From Vallitalea guaymasensis (GTDB lineage Bacteria > Bacillota > Clostridia > Lachnospirales > Vallitaleaceae), in the NCBI RefSeq assembly GCF_018141425.1, contig NZ_CP058561.1, positions 2,480,001 to 2,544,000 on the forward strand: a stretch of DNA of 64,000 nucleotides, written 5' to 3'. The notes beneath the pieces were generated by a model. That model made no database searches. It had not been told where the DNA came from and saw only the letters and a list, made by a program, of their open reading frames with translations. Below, one piece after another: positions 8,401-15,744 of the stretch (positions within the stretch are counted from its first letter, which is position 1; each line of letters begins with the position of its first letter). The position numbers and the translations under genes are program-made.

Positions 8401-8883
8401 ATGGAAAATACTTATGAAACTTTAAATGATTTGCTAGTGAATTTGTTTAATGAAATTATGACAATTGAAGAGAAAGCACTTATAACTGATGAGTTTAGTA
8501 ATATTTCCATTACAGATATGCATATTATTGAAGCCATAGGACTTGGAAATGGTAGAAATATGTCATCTGTTGCCAAAGATTTAGAAATTACTGTAGGGAC
8601 ATTAACCATCGCAATCAATAATCTTGTAAAAAAAGGTTATGTCAATAGAAACAGAAGTACAAAGGACAGAAGAGTCGTTCTTATCTCATTATCCGATTTG
8701 GGATTGAAAGTATATAATCACCATGCATTGTTCCACAAAAATATGATAGAAGATATTATAGCACTACTTGATGAAAAGGAAATGGAAGTTTTCTTAAAGG
8801 GTGTAGGTGGGATAAATGATTATTTCCAGAGAATGAAGTCCAAGAAAGTTAAATATAAAAAAACTAAAAAGAATAGTAAATAA
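8401..8883 (+). CDS. fabT: MarR-family repressor of fatty acid synthesis, FabT-like
   Basis: 160 residues. A winged-helix MarR fold covers about 30-140. The protein has the FabT-like pattern ISITDMHIIEAIG, then VGTLTIAINNLVKKGYVNR, then STKDRRVVLISLSDLG and YNHHALFHKNM, close to the pattern I recall for streptococcal FabT. FabT represses fab genes when long-chain acyl-ACP is available. Here the gene stands alone between the ECF sigma operon and pckA, 49 kb from the fab operon, whereas in streptococci it sits inside the fab cluster. A FabT-type palindrome on the fab promoter in this same window supports the assignment. A lysine-rich tail (about 148-160) is unusual. Confidence 0.85.
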   Translation: MENTYETLNDLLVNLFNEIMTIEEKALITDEFSNISITDMHIIEAIGLGNGRNMSSVAKDLEITVGTLTIAINNLVKKGYVNRNRSTKDRRVVLISLSDLGLKVYNHHALFHKNMIEDIIALLDEKEMEVFLKGVGGINDYFQRMKSKKVKYKKTKKNSK

Positions 8884-8887
8884 TTTA

Positions 8888-8913
8888 AAAGGCTACCTGT
8901 TAGGGTAGCCTTT
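8888..8913 (+). terminator. fabT terminator
   Basis: AAAGGCTACC, six-base loop, GGTAGCCTTT; a perfect 10-base-pair stem a few bases after the fabT stop. The T tract is short, and the A-rich side could let it work also for the convergent pckA transcript, whose stop is at 8970. Confidence 0.8.
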
Positions 8914-8969
8914 ATTGGTGAATTGCATTGTTTTATGATCGGTGAAAATCATTTTATTATTAATAGTTA

Positions 8970-10625
8970 TTATTTTAATTCGTTAACGATTTTTTGTAAA
9001 GCTTCTAGAGCTTCAGCTGGTAACTTATTAAATCCGCCTTTATCAGTTTCAGTAGATTTAACGAAGTTAACTCTGTCAATCATTCTAGCTTTTAATTGGT
9101 CAACATATTCAGAATCTTTCATATCTGGAATAAATCCTTCAATTTCCATGATTTCAATGTCACTGAATGGAGCCCATGGTACAAATTTAGCAGTACCTTC
9201 AATAATAGCTTCTAATGAACCTAAAGTAATTGCAGGTGTAACTTTTTTGCCCATGAAGAATCCAGTATTCAAGATGTAACAATCTACATCGTTATCACTG
9301 AATAATTGCTTGAATTTGTTGTAGTCATCAGCAAGAGGATAAGTTCTGAATGGGTTAGCATATGGTTCTACTACTAACGCATTAGGGTCTACACCTTCAG
9401 CTAATCTTTCAGCTGATGTTCTCTTAGTTGCTAATGTTGCACCCATTACAGAAGCTAATGAAGCTCCGTCTAATTTCATGATTGGTGGAAGTGTAGGGTC
9501 TTTCATTAACCAGAAGATAGCATTAACTGGTTCAGCAAATTTATTTTCACGGTTAGGTGACCATAATTTTGATTTAACAGCACGTCCGTTTCCGTTTCTT
9601 ATATCTTCTGTTACAAGAACGATCTTTCCATCATTATCAATTGTTACACCATTGTTTTGAACAGTGATTAAGAATTTGTTGTCGTCGTTATCCATTGGAT
9701 AATCTTGAGTCTTGTCGAAATATGATGGTTCAAGTGCTACTGATGAACTGTTTTCAGTTGAAATAATGAATGCATCATCATGAAGTACTGTGATATCATA
9801 TTTGTCATTATGTTTTGCATGTGTAATAGTAGATTTTCCTGAACCTGATAATCCAAATACACCTGCAACGAATTTATCTCCGTTAGATAAGTTATAACGT
9901 TTTTGTCCACCGTGGCAAGCAGCGTATCCATGTCTGTTAGCTGTTCCCCATCCAAGTGTTAGAGTACCTTTTTTGTGTTCTCCGAAGTATCTCATACCAA
10001 GTAAAGCAGCACAGTTATGTGTTGGATCAAAGAAAGTAAGCCCAAGTGGATGATCTTCATGTGCCCAATCTGGATCAGAGAAAATATAGATATCTCCTTC
10101 ATTTTCAATTACTTTTGATTTTTCATAAAGATTATTGTACTCTTCATTTAAGTATTGGAAATTTAGTAACCAAGAATACATTATGTTTTCGAAACCTTCT
10201 GGAATTAATAAGTGAGCCTTTACCATAAAGTCTGCATCTAAGCCAACATAAGCTTGAGCATGGTACATTTTACGGTATCTAGTATTGTATACTGCTTCTC
10301 TTATTTTTGTAGCGTATTCTTCTTGATCTACATTTGGTTCACCAATGATTCTTCTTGCAGCTGCACAACGTCCTTTTACAGCACCATCATTGAATAATAA
10401 TACTTTTGCATCTTCGTCAAGACCAAGTTTTCCTGGTTTGTATACAGGAATATCAGTTACAATTGTTCCTGGAGAATTTTTCGCTAATTTGTAAGCTTCC
10501 TTAAGAGAATTAACGTCAACTACGTTGTTTCCATAAAAAGGTGTCTCGATTGTAGTACGAATTTGTGAAAAGATAGGATTATCTTTTTTAATTTGATCCC
10601 AACTATAAGTTCTTTTTGTTGCCAT
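8970..10625 (-). CDS. pckA: Phosphoenolpyruvate carboxykinase (ATP)
   Basis: 551 residues. The ATG at 10625 follows AAGGAGG by eight bases; the open frame extends further upstream without a ribosome site. The kinase-1 (P-loop) motif GLSGSGKST is at 258-266, followed by the metal-binding VLHDDAFII. The ATP-type signature region GTANRHGYAACHGGQKRYN precedes the P-loop. It interconverts oxaloacetate plus ATP with PEP, CO2 and ADP in the cytoplasm. In fermenting Clostridia it can run either towards gluconeogenesis or towards oxaloacetate formation. It is a single-gene unit with its own consensus promoter about 180 bases upstream. The product resembles the bacterial ATP-dependent family, not the GTP-dependent one. 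Confidence 0.95.
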   Translation of the reverse strand: MATKRTYSWDQIKKDNPIFSQIRTTIETPFYGNNVVDVNSLKEAYKLAKNSPGTIVTDIPVYKPGKLGLDEDAKVLLFNDGAVKGRCAAARRIIGEPNVDQEEYATKIREAVYNTRYRKMYHAQAYVGLDADFMVKAHLLIPEGFENIMYSWLLNFQYLNEEYNNLYEKSKVIENEGDIYIFSDPDWAHEDHPLGLTFFDPTHNCAALLGMRYFGEHKKGTLTLGWGTANRHGYAACHGGQKRYNLSNGDKFVAGVFGLSGSGKSTITHAKHNDKYDITVLHDDAFIISTENSSSVALEPSYFDKTQDYPMDNDDNKFLITVQNNGVTIDNDGKIVLVTEDIRNGNGRAVKSKLWSPNRENKFAEPVNAIFWLMKDPTLPPIMKLDGASLASVMGATLATKRTSAERLAEGVDPNALVVEPYANPFRTYPLADDYNKFKQLFSDNDVDCYILNTGFFMGKKVTPAITLGSLEAIIEGTAKFVPWAPFSDIEIMEIEGFIPDMKDSEYVDQLKARMIDRVNFVKSTETDKGGFNKLPAEALEALQKIVNELK

Positions 10626-10803
10626 TAGGTATTCCTCCTTCATGTATATTAATTTGTAATAGTATATATATAAATTTATCACACAGTGATTAATTTATTA
10701 TCGGTGATTATAGTAAAAAGTTATACTTTATATTAATTTAAAATTTTTATATAAAGAAGTTAATTTCTTTATCCTATAATACTTTCAAATCTTCCCCATG
10801 TTA

Positions 10804-10832
10804 ATTATAATATTACGTTTTGCAAATGTCAA
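10804..10832 (-). promoter_or_regulatory. pckA promoter
   Basis: On the minus strand TTGACA (10832-10827), 17 bases, TATAAT (10809-10804): a perfect consensus. Transcription would start near 10797, leaving a leader of about 170 bases before the pckA ATG. The -35 box is covered by an inverted repeat TGCAAAT (10821-10827) / ATTTGCA (10838-10844), a possible operator for an unknown regulator. Confidence 0.85.
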
Positions 10833-10844
10833 CCAAGATTTGCA

Positions 10845-11072
10845 TAATTAATTATTGAGTTTTTGTTAGGATTTTTAAAGGATTTCATTTTTTTAAGTGT
10901 TTTCTAGTAATTTTGTCAATCTTGAAAATAAAAAATAAAAAAATGTCATAAAAAACTTCTAGATATATATAAAAGTTTGTATCTATTTTAAGTTTGTGTA
11001 TTAATTAAAAATATATTACTTTTTATTATAAGAAGCATAAAATCATTTTGATAATATACAACTCCAAAATAA
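10845..11072. other. AT-rich spacer between pckA promoter and typA terminator
   Basis: No gene, hairpin or repeat was seen in this stretch beyond runs of A and T. The 170-base leader of pckA (10626-10797) also holds no recognised riboswitch. Confidence 0.4.
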
Positions 11073-11100
11073 AAAAGCTACTATTAGATTAGTAGCTTTT
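11073..11100 (-). terminator. typA terminator
   Basis: Perfect 11-base-pair stem AAAAGCTACTA / TAGTAGCTTTT with a six-base loop. On the minus strand it is followed by a T-rich run. It lies 47 bases after the typA stop. Confidence 0.88.
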
Positions 11101-11147
11101 AGTATTACAATGTTATATCAGTTTTAGTATACGTAATTTTTTGTAAG

Positions 11148-12962
11148 TTATTTATTTCTATTTATGAATTTAGTTCTTTCGCTTTCTGTTAGATATTTCT
11201 TTCTTAATCTAATACTATCTGGTGTTATTTCTACTAACTCATCATTATCAATGAATTCTAATGCTTCTTCTAAGCTGAATATTTTTGGTGGTGATAATTT
11301 AACTGCATCATCTGCACCTGATGAACGAGTATTAGTTAATTTTTTGTTTTTACATGGATTAACTGTCATATCTTCTTTTCTAGAGTTAATACCTATAATC
11401 ATACCTTCATATACTTCTGTAGTTGCATGTATAATCATTGTTCCTCTTTGAGTTAGGTTATTAAGGGAATAAGGCATAGCTACACCTCTTTCTCCAGAAA
11501 TCAATACACCATTACTTCTACAAGGTATTTCACCTTTGTGAGGTTCATATGCTTCAAATGAACGTATTATTGTAGCTTCTCCTCTAGAATCAGTGATTAG
11601 TTCACTCCTGAATCCAAGTAATCCTCTTGTTGGAACAATAAATTCCATACGTGTATAACCATTTTCTGAAAGCATAGTTTCCATTCTACCTTTTCTAAGG
11701 TTAAGTTTGCTTATGGCTGTTCCAGAATATTCATCTGGGATATTAACTATAACTCTTTCTACTGGTTCTAGTAATTTACCCTCTTCTCTATGCATAAGAA
11801 CTTCAGGTTTTGAAACACTTAATTCGTAACCTTCTCTTCTCATATTTTCAATTAGAATAGAAAGATGAAGTTCTCCTCTACCAGATACTTTATATCCATC
11901 AATACCACCTAATTCATCTACTTTTAGACCAACGTTAATTTCTAATTCTTTATCTAATCTGTCTTTAATATGTCTAGTTGTAACATATTTACCGGATTGT
12001 CCTGCAAATGGTGAATTGTTAACTAGGAAATTCATTGACAATGTAGGTTCTTCTATTTTTATAAGTTCCATAGGTTCAACATTTTCTGGATCACAGAATG
12101 TTTCACCGATAGATAGATTAGAAATACCTGCTATAACAGCTATATCACCACTTTTTAATTCTTTCTTAGATACTTGATTAAGTCCTTCATAGGTAAATAG
12201 TTTGGAAATCTTACCTTTTTCAGTTGTTCCATCTCTTTTACATATAGCTACCTGCTGACCTTCTTTTATTACACCTCTTGAAACTCTACCAATACCTAAT
12301 CTACCAATATAATCATCATATGCTAGAGCAGATATTTGTAATTGTAATGATTCATTGTTTTTGTCTGGATAAGGTTTTGTATGTTTAACAATCGTTTCAA
12401 ATAGTGGAGTAAGATCTGTATAGTCATCATCCATAGAATATTTAGCTATACCTTCTCTTGCTGTACCGTATATTATTGGAAAATCAAGTTGTTCGTCGTT
12501 AGCATCAAGTTCTGCGAATAAGTCAAAAGTCATGTCTACAACTTCTTCAGCTCTTTGATCTTTTTTATCAATTTTATTAATGAATAGTATTGGGTTTAAG
12601 TTGTGTTCAAGTGATTTTTGAAGAACAAATCTAGTTTGAGGCATAGGACCTTCACTTGAGTCAACTAATAGTATTACTGTGTCAACTGTTTTAATGATTC
12701 TTTCTACTTCTGATGAGAAGTCGGAGTGTCCTGGTGTATCTACAATATTGATTTTATAGTCTTTATAGTTTATTGAACAGTTTTTGGAATATATTGTTAT
12801 TCCACGTTCTCTTTCAAGGTCGTTGCTATCCATTACTTGGTCAACAATCTCTTGGTTTTCACGAAAGATACCACTTTGAGTTAAGAACGCATCTACCAAA
12901 GTTGATTTACCTGCATCTACGTGGGCTATTACTGCTATATTTATAATTTTTTGTTCTGACAT
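11148..12962 (-). CDS. typA: Translational GTPase TypA/BipA
   Basis: 604 residues, full family length. G domain 1-200: G1 AHVDAGKST (13-21), G2 in ERERGITI, G3 DTPGHSDF, G4 NKIDK. EF-G-like domains II, III and V follow. The TypA-specific C-terminal region has LLGFRSELITDSRG and the motif RKEDMTVNPCKNKKLTN. TypA binds the ribosome and aids 50S assembly and growth under stress such as cold. The G1 loop has Ala and Ser where many TypA proteins have His and Thr (DHGKT); from memory this is common in Clostridia. A stand-alone gene with its own terminator. It starts with ATG behind AGCAGGGTAT. Confidence 0.95.
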   Translation of the reverse strand: MSEQKIINIAVIAHVDAGKSTLVDAFLTQSGIFRENQEIVDQVMDSNDLERERGITIYSKNCSINYKDYKINIVDTPGHSDFSSEVERIIKTVDTVILLVDSSEGPMPQTRFVLQKSLEHNLNPILFINKIDKKDQRAEEVVDMTFDLFAELDANDEQLDFPIIYGTAREGIAKYSMDDDYTDLTPLFETIVKHTKPYPDKNNESLQLQISALAYDDYIGRLGIGRVSRGVIKEGQQVAICKRDGTTEKGKISKLFTYEGLNQVSKKELKSGDIAVIAGISNLSIGETFCDPENVEPMELIKIEEPTLSMNFLVNNSPFAGQSGKYVTTRHIKDRLDKELEINVGLKVDELGGIDGYKVSGRGELHLSILIENMRREGYELSVSKPEVLMHREEGKLLEPVERVIVNIPDEYSGTAISKLNLRKGRMETMLSENGYTRMEFIVPTRGLLGFRSELITDSRGEATIIRSFEAYEPHKGEIPCRSNGVLISGERGVAMPYSLNNLTQRGTMIIHATTEVYEGMIIGINSRKEDMTVNPCKNKKLTNTRSSGADDAVKLSPPKIFSLEEALEFIDNDELVEITPDSIRLRKKYLTESERTKFINRNK

Positions 12963-13294
12963 ATTTATACCCTGCTTTCTAATTTTAATGTCTTCTGGTA
13001 TGTTAAATATTTCTAGCTATATATAATAAATTAAATGATATTTCATTTAAGGTTTTTTAAGAATCATTTAATGCACCAACTATATAGTTTATACGTTATT
13101 GGGGAAATAATCAAGTAGAGATTGAGGAACATTTTGGAAAGATGGTAGATAATTAGAGGTAATATGTCCAGAAATTTCAAAATATATGTTTTTAAAGAGG
13201 GGGAAAGTTAATAAATATGGGGGAGTATGTTGGAGTTAAGGTAGTTGGTAATAGGGGGGATTTATTATGAGGGAGGGTATATTGATGGCTGCGT
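12963..13294. other. Upstream region of typA
   Basis: No gene. It holds a palindrome TTAAATGA-tatt-TCATTTAA (13031-13050) and a third TCATTTAA-type half-site at 13064-13071, about 70-110 bases before typA on its coding strand. The rest, to 13294, is G-rich on the plus strand (several GGGG runs, 13197-13276) without recognisable structure. Confidence 0.35.
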
Positions 13295-13365
13295 TGGTAT
13301 ATATAGTTAGTTTTACTTCGCCTTACTCCAAGGAACGGTCTTCGTAAAACTAACTATATATACCA
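13295..13365. repeat. Long hairpin with conserved loop, copy A
   Basis: Two perfect 22-base arms (13295-13316 and 13344-13365) enclose a 27-base loop (13317-13343). The loop is the same as in copy B at 47858-47884 (reverse strand) except one base. The six stem pairs next to the loop (TTTTAC/GTAAAA) are also shared. The outer 16 base pairs of the stem are unrelated to copy B. No T run follows, so it is not an ordinary terminator. Confidence 0.85.
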
Positions 13366-13523
13366 TTCAGTTCCTAGTATTCAATAGAAAGAAATATGAG
13401 ATAGAGAATTTTTAGATAGGATTTTATAGGGGATGATACTATAGAATATCGTAAATATGCAAGAAAAGGTAGAAGCAAGTTCAATTGATTGAATTGTTAT
13501 TAAAATAAATTTGTAAAATAATA
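13366..13523. other. Spacer before the amt promoter
   Basis: AT-rich, no gene or structure seen. It may hold the binding site of a nitrogen regulator, but no palindrome stands out. Confidence 0.3.
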
Positions 13524-13552
13524 TTGACAGAAATTCAAGTATAGTGTATAAT
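13524..13552 (+). promoter_or_regulatory. Promoter of the amt leader
   Basis: TTGACA (13524-13529), 17 bases, TATAAT (13547-13552): perfect consensus. It would produce a transcript starting near 13559 that runs directly into the paired hairpins and terminator described next. Confidence 0.88.
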
Positions 13553-13561
13553 TTTCAACAT

Positions 13562-13631
13562 GAATTCAAGGGTGGATTCTACATAGAAACTCTAATAGAT
13601 ATTAGATAAATGAGTGGACAATGAAGTCCAT
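13562..13631 (+). promoter_or_regulatory. ANTAR-type dual-hairpin antiterminator in the amt leader
   Basis: Hairpin P1: GAATTC (13562-13567), loop AAGGGT, GGATTC (13574-13579). Hairpin P2: GTGGAC (13614-13619), loop AATGAA, GTCCAT (13626-13631). Both loops are six bases with A at position 1 and G at position 4, which is the recognition pattern of ANTAR-domain antiterminators (EutV, NasR type). P2's 3' arm shares bases with the 5' arm of the terminator at 13626-13653, so P2 and the terminator exclude each other. ANTAR control of ammonium transport genes is known in Clostridia. The cognate ANTAR protein is not in this window. Confidence 0.75.
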
Positions 13632-13660
13632 ACGTCAAAAATGACGTATGGGCTTTTTTT
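13626..13660 (+). terminator. Attenuator terminator in the amt leader
   Basis: CCATACGTCA, AAAA loop, TGACGTATGG (13628-13651), extended by two wobble or G-C pairs, followed by GC and seven T. A strong intrinsic terminator located about 70 bases after the promoter start and 370 bases before amt. It must be bypassed for amt-PII expression from this promoter. Confidence 0.85.
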
Positions 13661-13768
13661 ATTTATTTTTTATAGGAACTACGTTCTTGTTTAAATTTAT
13701 TACGTTAGATAAATCATATCGTTATACTGTGTAAGGCAAATGTAGATATGATAGAAATAACGAGTGTA

Positions 13769-13930
13769 GATAGTATAGGGGAATATGGAGCAGTGAGCCA
13801 TGGACGGCGAACTCAGCCTTTAATCTGACAGCCCTACTGGACTGTCAGAAATAAGAATGGACTCAATGTACATTCTTATTTAATTAACACGGACGTTTAA
13901 TTGGCTGACGGAATATTCTCCTATACTATC
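13769..13930. repeat. Large branched structured repeat, copy G (amt leader)
   Basis: Outer stem of 18 pairs (13769-13786 with 13913-13930, one G-U). Inside, CAGCC (13814-13818) pairs with GGCTG (13903-13907) and closes three hairpins. These are CTGACAG/CTGTCAG (13825-13848), AATAAGAATG/CATTCTTATT (13850-13880) and a stem with loop ACGGAC (13882-13902). The same architecture occurs on the other strand at 57261-57431, with compensating changes in the second hairpin. A conserved GGAGCGACCGT follows the outer stem. It lies between the attenuator and the amt start, so it is part of the amt leader RNA. Confidence 0.85.
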
Positions 13931-14026
13931 GGAGCGACCGTAGCCTAAATTATAAAGAAGTATAATTTGCTAATTTTGAAAATCTTTTGGAGGAACAAGC
14001 TGTTAAATATATACTAGAAGGGATGG

Positions 14027-15250
14027 ATGAGTAAAATGAATACAGCATTTATAATCAATTCGATGTGGGTACTGATAGCCAGCGTTTTTGTTTTTTTGAT
14101 GCACGCAGGTTTTGCAATGGTAGAGGTTGGATTCACTCAATCAAAAAATGCAGTAAATATTATTATGAAGAATTTTGTAACGGTTTCAATAGGAGTTATG
14201 TGCTATTTTTTTGTGGGTTATTCAATTATGTATGGTACAGATTTTGGGGGAGTTATTGGTACGGATATGCTTATGTTGATTGGAAAACCTGAAGAATTAA
14301 ATGGAATATCCTTTGATGTATTCTTTTTCTTTCAAGCTATATTTGCAGCTACATGTGCAACTATTGTATCAGGAGCTATGGCAGAAAGAACAAAATTTAC
14401 TTCTTATATAATTTTCTGTTTGGTGGCTACTACTTTTATATATCCATTGATAGGTCATTGGATATGGGGAGGAGGATTTTTGGCTGAACAATTTGGGTTC
14501 AGAGATTTTGCAGGTGGAACAGCGGTTCATGCGGTAGGAGGTTTTTGTGCATTGATTGGTGCCTATATGGTTGGACCTAGAACAGGGAAGTATAGAAAGA
14601 ATAAGCCTGTTGCTATACCGGGTCATAACATACCTCTAGGGGCATTGGGAGTTTTGATTCTTTGGTTTGGATGGTTTGGATTTAATCCAGGGAGTACGTT
14701 AGATATTACCTCGTCAGTTACGATACATAGTGCAGTAACTACTTTACTTAGTGGAGCTGCGGCAACTTTATCAAGTTTGGTATTTTGTTGTTTGAAGTAT
14801 AAGAATCCTGATGCGCCTCTTACTCTGAATGGTGCTTTGGCAGGATTGGTTGGTATAACGGCAGGAGCTAATGAAATATCTTATGTTGGTGCTGTAGTAG
14901 TAGGTTTATTGAGTGGTATTATAATGATTTTATCTGTGGAGTTTGTGGATTCAAAGTTAAAAATTGATGATCCTGTAGGAGCTATATCAGTTCATGGGGT
15001 CTGTGGAACATTTGGGACTTTAGCTATAGGTATTTTTTCAACTAATGGAGGTTTATTATATGGAGGAGGGCTTAAGGTACTTAGCTCTCAATTAATTGGG
15101 GTAATGGTATGCGGAATAACTGCAATAACTTTGGCTTTTGTGACTTTTTGGTTTATTAGGTTTTTTGTTGGTTTACGTGTTAGGGAGCAAACAGAAATCA
15201 ATGGTCTAGATAATATAGAACATGGGATTTCAGCTTATATAAATTTATAA
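14027..15250 (+). CDS. amt: Ammonium transporter
   Basis: 407 residues, about eleven membrane segments. Amt family signatures are present: MHAGFAMVEVGFTQSKNAVN near the N-terminus, GGTAVHAVGGFCALIGAYMVGPR with the first pore histidine, and VSVHGV-like AISVHGVCGTFGTLAIG with the second. It conducts ammonium or ammonia across the membrane and is gated by a PII protein. The PII gene follows after 48 bases, the usual amtB-glnK pairing. The ATG at 14027 is behind GAAGGG; a second in-frame ATG three codons later is possible. Expression is probably set by the ANTAR-type attenuator at 13562-13660. Confidence 0.95.
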   Translation: MSKMNTAFIINSMWVLIASVFVFLMHAGFAMVEVGFTQSKNAVNIIMKNFVTVSIGVMCYFFVGYSIMYGTDFGGVIGTDMLMLIGKPEELNGISFDVFFFFQAIFAATCATIVSGAMAERTKFTSYIIFCLVATTFIYPLIGHWIWGGGFLAEQFGFRDFAGGTAVHAVGGFCALIGAYMVGPRTGKYRKNKPVAIPGHNIPLGALGVLILWFGWFGFNPGSTLDITSSVTIHSAVTTLLSGAAATLSSLVFCCLKYKNPDAPLTLNGALAGLVGITAGANEISYVGAVVVGLLSGIIMILSVEFVDSKLKIDDPVGAISVHGVCGTFGTLAIGIFSTNGGLLYGGGLKVLSSQLIGVMVCGITAITLAFVTFWFIRFFVGLRVREQTEINGLDNIEHGISAYINL

Positions 15251-15298
15251 TCATATAGATAAATATTTATAGGTTTATATTAAAAGGGAGGATTATAT

Positions 15299-15646
15299 AT
15301 GGATAAGATGACTAAGATCGATATTATAACTAGAAGTTCTAAGTTTGAAGAATTAAAAGAAGCTCTTCATGATATTGGTATTACAGGTATGACTGTAACA
15401 CAAGTTTTAGGCTGTGGTATGCAAAAGGGAATTACCGAGACATATAGAGGTATACCCCTTACTATAAATCTTCTTCCAAAGGTAAAGGTGGAGATGGTAG
15501 TATGTGAAGTGCCTGTTGATATGGTTATTGCAACGGCAAAAAAGGTTTTGAAAACAGGACAGATCGGGGACGGAAAGATATTTTTATATCCTGTTGAGAA
15601 CGTGATAAAGATTAGAACGGGTGAAGAGGGTGTTAGGGCACTCTAG
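15299..15646 (+). CDS. glnB: PII nitrogen regulatory protein (GlnB/GlnK family)
   Basis: 115 residues, standard PII length. The N-terminal KIDIITRSSKFEELKEAL, the T-loop with Tyr49 in ETYRG (position equivalent to the uridylylated Tyr51) and the C-terminal B-loop TGQIGDGKIFLYPVE are all present. The Tyr is in TYRGI, so the protein also resembles the NifI/GlnK branches; which modification it receives cannot be judged. Trimers bind ATP/ADP and 2-oxoglutarate and block the Amt channel in nitrogen excess. ATG seven bases after AGGGAGG. Same operon as amt. Confidence 0.92.
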   Translation: MDKMTKIDIITRSSKFEELKEALHDIGITGMTVTQVLGCGMQKGITETYRGIPLTINLLPKVKVEMVVCEVPVDMVIATAKKVLKTGQIGDGKIFLYPVENVIKIRTGEEGVRAL

Positions 15647-15687
15647 GTAATAAAAAGTAAATTTAAATTAGGTGGGTTTATTTTAAG

Positions 15688-15720
15688 AGCTTAAGTCTTT
15701 GTAATTATAAGGCTTAAGCT
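15688..15720. terminator. Hairpin between convergent PII and yesN-like genes
   Basis: AGCTTAAGTCTT / AAGGCTTAAGCT (12 pairs with one mismatch), loop of nine bases. It lies between two convergent stops and may terminate both transcripts, though T tracts are short. Confidence 0.6.
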
Positions 15721-15744
15721 TAATATATTTATTATGTATGATAA

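Noticed and set aside
11148-12962. Tetracycline ribosomal protection protein instead of TypA
   Set aside because: The DAGKST loop recalls Tet proteins, but the C-terminal TypA region with RKEDMTVNPCKNKKLTN and the length of 604 residues are those of TypA.
13295-13365. Copies A, B, C as ordinary transcription terminators
   Set aside because: The stems are long and perfect but no T run follows on either strand, and the loop sequence is conserved, which a terminator does not need.
13562-13660. Glutamine-type or other riboswitch before amt
   Set aside because: The leader is too short and has two simple hexaloop hairpins plus a terminator, which fits ANTAR antitermination better than a ligand-binding aptamer.
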